This document shows, one piece after another, positions 6,117 through 13,023 of a stretch of DNA of 24,015 bases. The DNA is from Candidatus Nealsoniibacteriota bacterium (lineage in GTDB: Bacteria; Patescibacteriota; Minisyncoccia; Minisyncoccales; PWPS01), in the NCBI GenBank assembly GCA_003557065.1, contig PWPS01000021.1:1-24015 (forward strand), given 5' to 3'. A model generated the notes under the pieces. The model was not told the origin of the DNA, did not search any database, and saw only the letters and a program-made list of their open reading frames with translations. Every line of letters starts with the position of its first letter. Within the stretch, counting starts at the first letter, position 1. The position numbers and the translations under genes were made by a program.

Positions 6117-6145
6117 TTGACTTTGCAGAAAAGTAATAATTTAAT
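6117..6145 (+). promoter_or_regulatory. Promoter of M20 peptidase gene, short leader
   Basis: TTGACT (6117-6122), 17-bp spacer, TTTAAT (6140-6145). The ATG at 6158 begins 13 nt after the -10 box and no Shine-Dalgarno is visible, so the mRNA is probably leaderless or nearly so. Confidence 0.6.
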
Positions 6146-6157
6146 TAGTAAAAATAT

Positions 6158-7216
6158 ATGATTGATGAACTAAAAAAATTAATAGAATTTAAAACCTTAC
6201 CGGAAAACAAGAAAAAAAATGAAGATGCTTTGAATTGGGTAAAATCCGGATTACCGAAAGGCAAAAAAACGAAGATAGTCAAATATGAAGGATACCCTTC
6301 TTTAATAGTCGGCAGTGATAATCCGAAAATTTGCCTCCAAGCCCATATCGACGTGGTTCCGGGAAGAGTAAAAGATTTTTCTCCTCGAATCGATAAAGAG
6401 AATAGACTTTTCGGAAGAGGGTCTTATGATATGAAATTCGCAATAGCTTGTTATATGGATTTACTAAGTGAGATAGATTCCGATGATGTGGGTGTGCTGA
6501 TAACCTCGGATGAAGAGATAGGTGGATTTAATGGAGTTAAGGCGGTTTTAAATGACGGATATGATCCTAAGTTTTGCTTTCTTCCCGATGGAGGTGATGA
6601 TTGGGCCTTCGATGAGAAGGCAAAAGGGGTGTGGCATTTAAAAATTGATGCAGTTGGAAAACCCGGTCACGCTTCTCGTCCTTGGGAAGGAGATTCCGCC
6701 CTGAGAAAATTGATTCATTTTCTTAGAGAGTTGGAAGAAAATTTTTCATCCGAAGCCATCCATAAAGAAACTGCCGAATCGACTATTAATATCGGCAAGA
6801 TAGAGGGAGGTGATGCAACTAATCGTATAGCGGACCAAGCTTATGCGAAGATAGATATAAGACTCTGTGATAACAAGGAAAAAGACAGAATAAAATTGGT
6901 TTTGAAAGAGTTGGAGAATAAATTCGAAGGAGTAACGATAAAAGAGGAAGTTTTCGGAAGTGCTTTCTTCTGTGATCTTAAAGATCCTTATTTCGAGATT
7001 TTTTCCGAAGAGGCAAGATCCGTAGGTAGAAGGACAAGATCTCAAGTTGCCCATGGATCTTCCGATGCTAGATTCTTTTCTGAAAAAGGAATTTCTACGA
7101 TGATGATAAAACCCAAAGGGGGAGGATCTCATTCCGATAAAGAATGGGTTGATTTGGATGATTTAAATAATTTCTCGATAGCGCTAAAAAGGTTTGTTCA
7201 AAAAATTATCAAATAA
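6158..7216 (+). CDS. M20 family metallopeptidase / deacylase
   Basis: A 352-aa zinc hydrolase of the ArgE/DapE/ACY1/carboxypeptidase G2 family (M20). The metal and catalytic residues are recognisable: His63 and Asp65 in AHIDVVPG, Asp91 in GRGSYDMK, Glu119-Glu120 in TSDEEIGG, Asp144 in PDGG and His325 in GSHSDKEW. The dimerisation (lid) domain inserts at about 155-265 and carries GKPGHASRPWEGDSA. No signal peptide, so cytoplasmic. The family includes dipeptidases, aminoacylases and DapE, and sequence alone does not pick the substrate. With no lysine or arginine pathway genes nearby, a peptide or acyl-amino-acid hydrolase is at least as likely as DapE. It has its own promoter and shares a terminator with convergent pyk. 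Confidence 0.88.
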   Translation: MIDELKKLIEFKTLPENKKKNEDALNWVKSGLPKGKKTKIVKYEGYPSLIVGSDNPKICLQAHIDVVPGRVKDFSPRIDKENRLFGRGSYDMKFAIACYMDLLSEIDSDDVGVLITSDEEIGGFNGVKAVLNDGYDPKFCFLPDGGDDWAFDEKAKGVWHLKIDAVGKPGHASRPWEGDSALRKLIHFLRELEENFSSEAIHKETAESTINIGKIEGGDATNRIADQAYAKIDIRLCDNKEKDRIKLVLKELENKFEGVTIKEEVFGSAFFCDLKDPYFEIFSEEARSVGRRTRSQVAHGSSDARFFSEKGISTMMIKPKGGGSHSDKEWVDLDDLNNFSIALKRFVQKIIK

Positions 7217-7218
7217 TC

Positions 7219-7243
7219 AAAACGGCCCGATATGGGCCGTTTT
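7219..7243. terminator. Bidirectional terminator between M20 gene and pyk
   Basis: Perfect 10-bp stem AAAACGGCCC / GGGCCGTTTT with a 5-nt loop (7229-7233). It is T-rich on both strands and lies between convergent genes. Confidence 0.92.
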
Positions 7244-7244
7244 T

Positions 7245-8645
7245 TTATACCTTTACTATTGTTAGTGCACGAGAGAACTCGGGAAGATCCCAATGCTGCG
7301 CTTGAACCAGAAGAGCTTTCTTCCCTTTTTCCAGAAAACCCTTGTCCCGTAAATCCGCTATGATTTCATTCGGTCTTTCAAGAGTTTTCTTATCGAAAAC
7401 ACTGTAATAACTTTCTATTCCGTAGCATATGGTTAGTTTCTCTATGACTTCTTTTTTATCCGAGATAGCGAAAACGGGTATTCGTGGTCTTAAAGATGAA
7501 ACTTGTTTTGCCGTTTTTCCATCTTTGGTAAAAACTAGAACGGCACTGAAAGAAACTTCTCCCGGATTTTTCAGTATGTCTACTGCCGCTTTCATAATCA
7601 AATCGGAAGAATCTTTGGCTTCGATGTCCAGAGGAGAATAATCAACGTCCTGCTCGTTATATATTATTATTTTATTCATTGCTCTCACCGCTTCTACGGG
7701 ATATTTTCCGGCTGCAGTTTCATTTGAGAGCATAACGGCATCCGTTCCGTTAAATATAGCGTTAGCCACATCTGTCACTTCAGCTCTGGTGGGAATCGGA
7801 TTTTCAACCATCGACTGCATCATTTGAGTGGCGACGATAACCGGAGTCCGTAGCTCTCTGGCTTTTTGAATTATTTTCTTTTGCCAGTGAGGAATTCCTT
7901 CCAGTGGAGTTTCTATCCCCAAATCTCCCCGAGCAACCATAACTCCATCGGCCGCCGTAATTATCTCTTCCAGGTTTTGTAGTGCGGATCTATTCTCTAT
8001 TTTTGCAATTACATGAGCATCGAGATTTCTCTTTTCCATCTCCAATCTGAGGTTTTCTATATCTTCAGCGGTTCTGGTAAATGAAAGTGCGACAAAGTCT
8101 ATTTCATTTTTGGCCCCCATATCCAAATTGTTCAAATCGGCATCAATTAGTGCCGGCATATTCAATTTATGAGAGGGGACATTCAATCCTTTTCGATTTC
8201 CTATTTTTCCACCTCTTTGAGATATTGCCAAAATTTTATTTTTGGTCGTTTTGGAAACTACAAATTCGTAGAATCCATCATCTATAAGAATAATGTCTCC
8301 CGGCTCCAAATATTCTAAAACTCCCTTTTCCGGGACTCCTATTTCTTTCGAATCTCCATCGGGAGAGTTGGTAAAGGTGATTTCCTCACCCTTCTCTACC
8401 TCGATAAAATCTTCTTTAAGGTCTATTCTGACTTCCGGACCTTGAAGGTCTATCATTATTCCCAGTGGAAACTTTTTGCCGTCGGCAACTTTTTGTGCTC
8501 TTTTTATGGCATTGCTATGCCATTCTGTCGTTCCGTGCTTCATGTTGAATCGAAATATATTGGCTCCCGCATCTATCATCTGATCCAAAACTTCTTCATT
8601 TTCACAAGTCGGACCGACGGTTGCTATTATTTTTGTTTTTTTCAT
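7245..8645 (-). CDS. pyk: Pyruvate kinase
   Basis: A 466-aa glycolytic enzyme (phosphoenolpyruvate + ADP to pyruvate + ATP). Clear signatures: KIIATVGPT at the N-terminus, FRFNMKHG (31-38, normally R-x-N-x-SHG), IMIDLQGPEVR, the K-I-E-N-R active-site block, ADGVMVARGDLGIE, ATQMMQSMVENPIPTRAEV and TDAVMLSNETAAGKYP (usually MLSGETA). The C-terminal domain, VSFSAVLVFTKDGKTAKQVS onwards, is a normal PK C-domain, and there is no extra PEP-utiliser domain. The Ser-to-Lys change in the SHG motif and the Gly-to-Asn change in MLSGETA are mild oddities. It has a divergent promoter opposite attenuator 3. Confidence 0.96.
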   Translation of the reverse strand: MKKTKIIATVGPTCENEEVLDQMIDAGANIFRFNMKHGTTEWHSNAIKRAQKVADGKKFPLGIMIDLQGPEVRIDLKEDFIEVEKGEEITFTNSPDGDSKEIGVPEKGVLEYLEPGDIILIDDGFYEFVVSKTTKNKILAISQRGGKIGNRKGLNVPSHKLNMPALIDADLNNLDMGAKNEIDFVALSFTRTAEDIENLRLEMEKRNLDAHVIAKIENRSALQNLEEIITAADGVMVARGDLGIETPLEGIPHWQKKIIQKARELRTPVIVATQMMQSMVENPIPTRAEVTDVANAIFNGTDAVMLSNETAAGKYPVEAVRAMNKIIIYNEQDVDYSPLDIEAKDSSDLIMKAAVDILKNPGEVSFSAVLVFTKDGKTAKQVSSLRPRIPVFAISDKKEVIEKLTICYGIESYYSVFDKKTLERPNEIIADLRDKGFLEKGKKALLVQAQHWDLPEFSRALTIVKV

Positions 8646-8666
8646 AACTTCTTTAGAATCAAAATA

Positions 8667-8687
8667 CTAAGCGGAATATCCGCTTAG
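8667..8687 (-). promoter_or_regulatory. Perfect 9-bp inverted repeat in pyk 5'UTR
   Basis: CTAAGCGGA-ATA-TCCGCTTAG lies 22 nt upstream of the pyk start, just after the predicted transcription start near 8692. It could be a 5' stabilising hairpin or an operator. No T tract follows, so it is not an obvious terminator. Confidence 0.6.
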
Positions 8688-8698
8688 CTTCGCCTAGA

Positions 8699-8727
8699 AT
8701 GATAACAAAAAAGAAGATAAGTGTAAA
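8699..8727 (-). promoter_or_regulatory. pyk promoter
   Basis: On the minus strand, TTTACA (8727-8722), 17-bp spacer, TATCAT (8704-8699). It is divergent from the attenuator 3 promoter; the two -35 boxes are 2 bp apart within the palindrome GTAAAGCTTTAC (8723-8734). Confidence 0.65.
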
Positions 8728-8729
8728 GC

Positions 8730-8758
8730 TTTACTTTTTCTTTTCCGTGTGATATTAT
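8730..8758 (+). promoter_or_regulatory. Promoter of attenuated unit 3
   Basis: TTTACT (8730-8735), 17-bp spacer and extended -10 TGA-TATTAT (8750-8758). The expected start near 8765 is about 5 nt before the leader ATG at 8770. Confidence 0.7.
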
Positions 8759-8769
8759 GATTTTGGCTT

Positions 8770-8871
8770 ATGAATTTTCTAGCGCAAAGAACAATCAAAA
8801 GGGCCTTTATCGTCTCCAAACAAGAGATGTATCTTTGGTTTGGAGGGGGAGGACTTTTGAGAGATCGTTAG
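8770..8871 (+). CDS. Leader peptide of attenuator 3, sensed residue unclear
   Basis: A 33-codon ORF ending in TAG at 8869-8871. It starts 12 nt after the -10 box without a Shine-Dalgarno, like leaders 1 and 2. Its residues include AFIVSKQEMYLWF followed by four glycines; the Gly codons are region 2 of the switch. There is no run of one amino acid. The single Trp codon (8836-8838) is too close to region 2 for a simple stall model, because a ribosome there would cover region 2. Stalling between about 8805 and 8825 (F, I, V, S, K, Q codons) would uncover region 2. Reading is inferred from position and RNA logic rather than composition. Confidence 0.55.
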   Translation: MNFLAQRTIKRAFIVSKQEMYLWFGGGGLLRDR

Positions 8872-8922
8872 AGATTGTAAGTTTTTAAGCCCTATCCTCC
8901 CCTTCCAGAAAGGGGATTTTTT
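8814..8922 (+). promoter_or_regulatory. Transcription attenuator 3 (antiterminator/terminator switch)
   Basis: Region 1 (8814-8821, CTCCAAAC) pairs perfectly with 8838-8845 (GTTTGGAG). Region 2 (8841-8853, TGGAGGGGGAGGA) pairs over 13 bp with region 3 (8895-8907, TCCTCCCCTTCCA), all Watson-Crick except one G-U. Region 3 contains the 5' arm of the terminator. The three structures exclude one another. Confidence 0.75.
8898..8922 (+). terminator. Attenuator 3 intrinsic terminator
   Basis: A 7-bp stem, TCCCCTT (8898-8904) / AAGGGGA (8910-8916), has a 5-nt loop and six T residues (8917-8922). It begins 26 nt after the leader stop codon, close to the 24 and 22 nt seen in units 1 and 2. Confidence 0.85.
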
Positions 8923-8943
8923 ATGTGTATGCCGATTGAAGCC

Positions 8944-9003
8944 CGCTCAAAGTTGTTAAATTTTAAGTGGTCTTTAATTGCGTCGGATCACTAAAAAGGA
9001 GGG
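8944..9003 (+). promoter_or_regulatory. 5'UTR element, hairpin and Shine-Dalgarno of unit 3 gene
   Basis: Bases 8944-8971 match 3391-3417 of unit 1. The hairpin AGTGGTC (8966-8972) / GATCACT (8986-8992) has 7 pairs, one of them G-U. GGAGGG at 8998-9003 lies 7 nt before GTG 9011. Confidence 0.6.
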
Positions 9004-9010
9004 AAAAGAC

Positions 9011-9706
9011 GTGTACCTTTCATTCTTTATCAGACCGGAAAATAAAATACTTACGGAGATCAAGGAGATGTTGGAAGAGGTCAATTTTACGGATATCCAG
9101 GAGAGTGGACAGGCGGAACCGCACAGGATAGCCTTCTTCAATGGCCGCACACAGAATAATTTTTGTTATACGGCTCACAAACTTTTCCGGAATGCCCCTG
9201 AAGAGGTGGTGAGAAGTCCTTTTCTTGTACAAGTCGGAGCTAATTGGACCAGGCAGGGATTGGTTGACATATTGACCAATTATTCTAATTTTCGGCTATT
9301 GCATTTTGGCCGGTCATGTTTTCCCGCTGAGAAGGATTTTCACCACAAAGCACGTGAAGATCGGGGGCTTTGTGAAAAGCTTTTCAGAATGGAGGAGACC
9401 GTCAAAAATTGTGATTGTACAACTGAAGAAGAGATCGGAAAAGTCCAAAGGATAAGAGAAGAAATCGGCGAAAAGTCCGCCGGGGAAGTGAAAAGAGAGA
9501 TCTTTTATTTTTACATTGATGCAGGAAGAATTACCCTGCCGTGGGGAAATCCGCCGAGCGGAAAAGAACAAAAAGACATTCTGATTGAATGGCTCAAAAG
9601 AGCTAGCGTAGCTTTTCCCAGAGGTATCAGTACGGACGATCAAAGAAAGAAAGATCTTTATATCACGAGGAGACTCGAAGAGACGCAAATTAGTGGACCC
9701 GCCTAA
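9011..9706 (+). CDS. Unrecognised protein under attenuator 3
   Basis: A 231-aa protein that I cannot assign to a family. The GTG at 9011 is chosen because GGAGGG lies 7 nt upstream, as at both ATP-grasp genes. A TTG at 8978 in the same frame would read through the Shine-Dalgarno itself and is unlikely. There is no signal peptide or membrane segment; the protein is charged and probably cytoplasmic. Visible landmarks are FNGRTQNNFCYTAHKLF, VRSPFLVQVGANWTRQGL, LLHFGRSCF, a Cys-Asp-Cys (NCDCTTEEE), an acidic/basic helical stretch (EEIGKVQRIREEIGEKSAGE) and FYFYIDAGRITLPWGNPPSG. It shows no convincing similarity to the ATP-grasp pair, only shared 5' control. Its terminator overlaps the stop codon. 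Confidence 0.65.
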   Translation: MYLSFFIRPENKILTEIKEMLEEVNFTDIQESGQAEPHRIAFFNGRTQNNFCYTAHKLFRNAPEEVVRSPFLVQVGANWTRQGLVDILTNYSNFRLLHFGRSCFPAEKDFHHKAREDRGLCEKLFRMEETVKNCDCTTEEEIGKVQRIREEIGEKSAGEVKREIFYFYIDAGRITLPWGNPPSGKEQKDILIEWLKRASVAFPRGISTDDQRKKDLYITRRLEETQISGPA

Positions 9707-9724
9707 AAATGTGGGTCTTTTTTT
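9696..9724 (+). terminator. Terminator of unit 3
   Basis: GACCCGC / GTGGGTC stem (one G-T pair), 8-nt loop, seven T residues. The stop codon of the 231-aa protein lies in the loop region. Confidence 0.85.
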
Positions 9725-9831
9725 ATTTCGAATTCTGTGCTTGATTTGTTAAATTTAACATGAATATATCCGGTTGGGATTGTAAGTACGCTTCTAAAAA
9801 GATAGTTTACAGAGGAGTTGTTGAGGGTTTG

Positions 9832-9840
9832 TGATATAAT
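9832..9840 (+). promoter_or_regulatory. tatD promoter (-10 region)
   Basis: Extended -10 TGA-TATAAT at 9832-9840. No -35 box at standard spacing. Transcription should start near 9847, 28 nt before the chosen ATG at 9875. Bases 9725-9831 show nothing else I can support. Confidence 0.55.
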
Positions 9841-9874
9841 GAAGAATCCTAAAAAATTAAAGATTAGACCGTTT

Positions 9875-10600
9875 ATGTTTGACACACACTCTCATTTGAA
9901 TTTCAAAGCGTTTTCTGATGATTACAAGCAGGTAATTGAAGAATGCATAGGCAAAAATCTTTATCTGATAAATGTTGGCGCTGATCTTGATACGAGCCAA
10001 AAAGCGATTGAGATAAGCGATCCCGAGAATAAAATTTTTGCTTCCGTAGGGGTTCATCCTTTACACGTAAGGGAAGGAATAGATTATCAAAAACTGTCCC
10101 TTATCGCTGAAGATGACTCCGTAGTTGCCGTTGGAGAAGCCGGGCTGGATAGCTATAGTAAAGCGAAAAAAAATCTTCAAAAAGATGTATTTTTAAACCA
10201 TTTAGAAATCGCTGATAAATTAAATCTGCCTCTTATTCTGCATTGCAGGAAGATGCACGAGGATCTTCTGGAAATACTTCCCGAGGGAAGAGGGGTCATA
10301 CATTGCTTTACGGGAACGTTGAGTCAAGCTAAAAGGTATATTGAAAAAGGGTATCTGATTGGATTTAATGGAATAATATTTAAATTAAACTTGAAAAATG
10401 TTATTGAGGGTGTTCCGGTAGATAAGATTTTACTGGAAACCGATTGCCCTTTTCTACATCCTGCGGGAGGAGATCGGAGAAATGATCCAATGGAAGTGGA
10501 AACGATTTCCAAGAAAGTGGCTGAAATCAAAAATATGGAAAGTGATGAACTTTTGCAGATTACTAAGAAAAGCGCCTGTAAATTATTTGAAATAAATTAG
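9875..10600 (+). CDS. tatD: TatD family metal-dependent hydrolase
   Basis: A 241-aa TIM-barrel amidohydrolase-superfamily nuclease (TatD/YcfH type). The metal and catalytic motifs are DTHSHL at 3-8, VGEAGLD, LHCRK (His), IHCFTG (His) and LLETDCPFL (Asp) near the C-terminus. Family members are 3'-5' DNases linked to DNA repair or degradation. An in-frame ATG at 9839 would add 12 residues but overlaps the -10 box, so it cannot be in the transcript; family proteins normally start at MFDTHSHL. The length is near the usual 255-265. Confidence 0.92.
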   Translation: MFDTHSHLNFKAFSDDYKQVIEECIGKNLYLINVGADLDTSQKAIEISDPENKIFASVGVHPLHVREGIDYQKLSLIAEDDSVVAVGEAGLDSYSKAKKNLQKDVFLNHLEIADKLNLPLILHCRKMHEDLLEILPEGRGVIHCFTGTLSQAKRYIEKGYLIGFNGIIFKLNLKNVIEGVPVDKILLETDCPFLHPAGGDRRNDPMEVETISKKVAEIKNMESDELLQITKKSACKLFEIN

Positions 10601-10626
10601 ACAAAAGCCTGTTTTTAGATTAAAAT
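10598..10626 (+). promoter_or_regulatory. leuS promoter
   Basis: TAGACA (10598-10603), 17-bp spacer, TAAAAT (10621-10626). The leuS ATG is 15 nt further on; a weak GGGA lies at 10629-10632. Confidence 0.5.
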
Positions 10627-10641
10627 TAGGGAAAAATAATC

Positions 10642-13023
10642 ATGAAATACGACCATAAAAAATTGGAAAAGAAATGGCGTTCCTTCTGGGAGAGCGAAGA
10701 GGTTTTCAAGACTGAAGAGTTGTCGGATAAGCCGAAATTCTATTGCTTGGATATGTTTCCCTACCCCTCCGGTAAAGGGCTTCACGTAGGTCATCCGCGA
10801 GGATATGTTGCAACTGATGTTATTTCTCACTTTAAAAGAATGAAAGGATATAATGTTCTCCATCCGATGGGGTGGGACGCTTTCGGTTTGCCTGCTGAGA
10901 ATTATGCGATAAAGACGGGCACACACCCGAGAAAAGCGGTGGAAAAAAATATAGATCATTTTAAAGAACAGCTGGATTCAATCGGTCTTTCTTATGACTG
11001 GGAAAGGGAAATAAATACCACGGATCCGGAATATTTTAAGTGGACCCAATGGATTTTCGTCAAGATGTTCAAAAAGGGGTTGGCTTATGAGGGCACTTTA
11101 CCTATAAATTGGTGCCCTTCTTGCAAGACCGGACTCGCCAATGAAGAGGTTGTCGATGGTCTCTGCGAACGTTGTGATAGTAAGGTTTTTAAAAAAGATA
11201 TAAGACAATGGGTTTTAAAAATTACGAAATATGCGGATCGTCTTCTGGAAGATCTAAGAGATCTCGATTGGCCGGATTCAATAAAGCAAATGCAAGAAAA
11301 TTGGATAGGGCGTTCGGAAGGAGCAAAAATTATTTTTAAAGTTAAAGAGATGGATGAGAACTTGGAAGTGTTTACTACACGACCGGACACGATTTTCGGA
11401 GCTACTTTTATGGTTGTTGCTCCCGAGCATGACTTAGTAGAGAAGTCTTTAGATCAGGGTTTGATTGAAAACAATACCGAAGTAATCGATTACGTTGAGC
11501 AGTCCAGAAGAAAATCCGATCTTGAAAGAACTGAATTGAGTAAAGAAAAGACGGGTGTGGAATTGAAAGGATTGAGTGCAATAAATCCTATGAGCGGAGA
11601 AGAAATTCCGATTTGGATAGCCGATTATGTTTTAGGCTCCTACGGATACGGGGCGGTAATGTCCGTTCCGGCTCATGACCAAAGAGATTATGAAATGGCC
11701 GAAAAATACGATCTTGAGATAAGAAGAGTGATTGAAGGTGGTGAAATTCCTTATACGGGCGAGGGTAAAATGATTGCTTCCGATAAATTTAACGGTCTAC
11801 CATCTTCTTCCGGAAGAGAAAAAATAGTTGAAGAGCTTGAAAAGAATAAACTCGGTGAAAAGACGGTTAATTACAAATTAAGAGATTGGATCTTCTCCAG
11901 GCAGCGGTATTGGGGTGAACCGATACCGATAATTCATTGCGAAAAATGTGGGGCTGTTCCGGTCTCGGAAGATGATTTGCCGGTTACGTTGCCCGATGTC
12001 AAAAAATACGAACCTACGGGAACCGGGGAATCACCTCTTTCCGGTATAGACGATTGGGTAAAAACGATCTGTCCCGAGTGTGGTGGATCAGGAAAAAGAG
12101 AGACGAATACTATGCCGCAATGGGCCGGTTCTTGTTGGTATTATCTTCGCTATATAGATCCGAAAAACGATGAGACCCTGATTGATCCTGAAAAGGAAAG
12201 TTATTTTATGCCGGTAGATCTTTATGTCGGAGGGGCTGAACATGCGGTTTTACATCTTCTTTATTCTCGATTTTGGCACAAATTCTTGTATGACATAGGC
12301 GTCGTCTCGACTAAAGAGCCTTTCAAAAAATTAAAAAATCAAGGACTCATAATGGGTGAAGGAGGAATAAAAATGTCAAAGTCCAAAGGGAATGTGGTAT
12401 CTCCGGATGAGATAATAGACAAGTATGGAGCTGATGTTTTAAGGTTGTATGAAATGTTTGTAGGATCTTTTGAAGATGAGGTTCCTTGGGACGAAGAAGG
12501 GGTTGTCGGAATGAGAAGGTTTTTGGAAAGAGTGAACTCAATAAGAATCGGAGAAAAGGAAGATCGGGAGCTTTTGGGATTACTCCATAGAACAATCAAA
12601 AAAGTTACGAGTGATATTGAAAATTTTAAATTCAATACTGCAATAAGTAGCTTGATGGTCTTGACTAATGAAATGAGAGAAAGAGAGGAGGTGTCAAAAG
12701 ATATATTCAAGGATTTTTTGAAACTGCTTGCTCCGTTTGCTCCGCATTTTACCGAAGAGCTTTGGAGTAAATTCGAAAGAGATAGTATTCTGAACTCTTC
12801 TTGGCCGTCATATGATAAGAAGGTTGCGGAAAAAAATAAAGTTTTTATTATAATTCAAGTTGACGGGAGGTTTCGTGACAAGGTAGAAGTTAACAAGGGA
12901 ATCTCCGAAAACGAAGTGGTAGAAATAGCCGAATCCAGAGAAAGGGTTGAGAAGTGGTTGAAAGGGAAAAAAATAAAAAAGATAATTTTTGTTGAAGATA
13001 AGTTGCTGAATTTCGTGACATGA
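10642..13023 (+). CDS. leuS: Leucyl-tRNA synthetase
   Basis: A 793-aa class I synthetase charging tRNA-Leu. The HIGH motif is HVGH (48-51) after PYPSGKGL. The editing (CP1) domain carries TTRPDTIFGATFMVVAPEH and the GYGAVMSVPAHDQRD block. The KMSKS loop is intact at 577-581. Cys pairs CPSC...CERC (about 156-178) look like the synthetase zinc module, and a second set (CEKC...CPEC) occurs near 434-480. The anticodon-binding helices and a short C-terminal domain complete it. The length is slightly below the usual 800-880. Its TGA overlaps the nagB start (ATGA). It heads a same-strand series that runs to 22527; the series includes tRNA-Leu's synthetase but not tRNA-Leu itself, which is at 22781-22866 on the other strand. 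Confidence 0.97.
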   Translation: MKYDHKKLEKKWRSFWESEEVFKTEELSDKPKFYCLDMFPYPSGKGLHVGHPRGYVATDVISHFKRMKGYNVLHPMGWDAFGLPAENYAIKTGTHPRKAVEKNIDHFKEQLDSIGLSYDWEREINTTDPEYFKWTQWIFVKMFKKGLAYEGTLPINWCPSCKTGLANEEVVDGLCERCDSKVFKKDIRQWVLKITKYADRLLEDLRDLDWPDSIKQMQENWIGRSEGAKIIFKVKEMDENLEVFTTRPDTIFGATFMVVAPEHDLVEKSLDQGLIENNTEVIDYVEQSRRKSDLERTELSKEKTGVELKGLSAINPMSGEEIPIWIADYVLGSYGYGAVMSVPAHDQRDYEMAEKYDLEIRRVIEGGEIPYTGEGKMIASDKFNGLPSSSGREKIVEELEKNKLGEKTVNYKLRDWIFSRQRYWGEPIPIIHCEKCGAVPVSEDDLPVTLPDVKKYEPTGTGESPLSGIDDWVKTICPECGGSGKRETNTMPQWAGSCWYYLRYIDPKNDETLIDPEKESYFMPVDLYVGGAEHAVLHLLYSRFWHKFLYDIGVVSTKEPFKKLKNQGLIMGEGGIKMSKSKGNVVSPDEIIDKYGADVLRLYEMFVGSFEDEVPWDEEGVVGMRRFLERVNSIRIGEKEDRELLGLLHRTIKKVTSDIENFKFNTAISSLMVLTNEMREREEVSKDIFKDFLKLLAPFAPHFTEELWSKFERDSILNSSWPSYDKKVAEKNKVFIIIQVDGRFRDKVEVNKGISENEVVEIAESRERVEKWLKGKKIKKIIFVEDKLLNFVT

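Noticed and set aside
8757..8888. Alternative leader frame from ATG 8757 in unit 3
   Set aside because: The ATG lies inside the -10 box, so it cannot be in the transcript; the frame has no run of one residue.
8978..9010. TTG start at 8978 for the unit 3 protein
   Set aside because: It would translate the Shine-Dalgarno and part of the hairpin; GTG 9011 has GGAGGG at 7 nt like the two other attenuated genes.
9839..9874. Longer TatD start at ATG 9839
   Set aside because: Overlaps the -10 box; TatD proteins normally begin at M-F-D-T-H.
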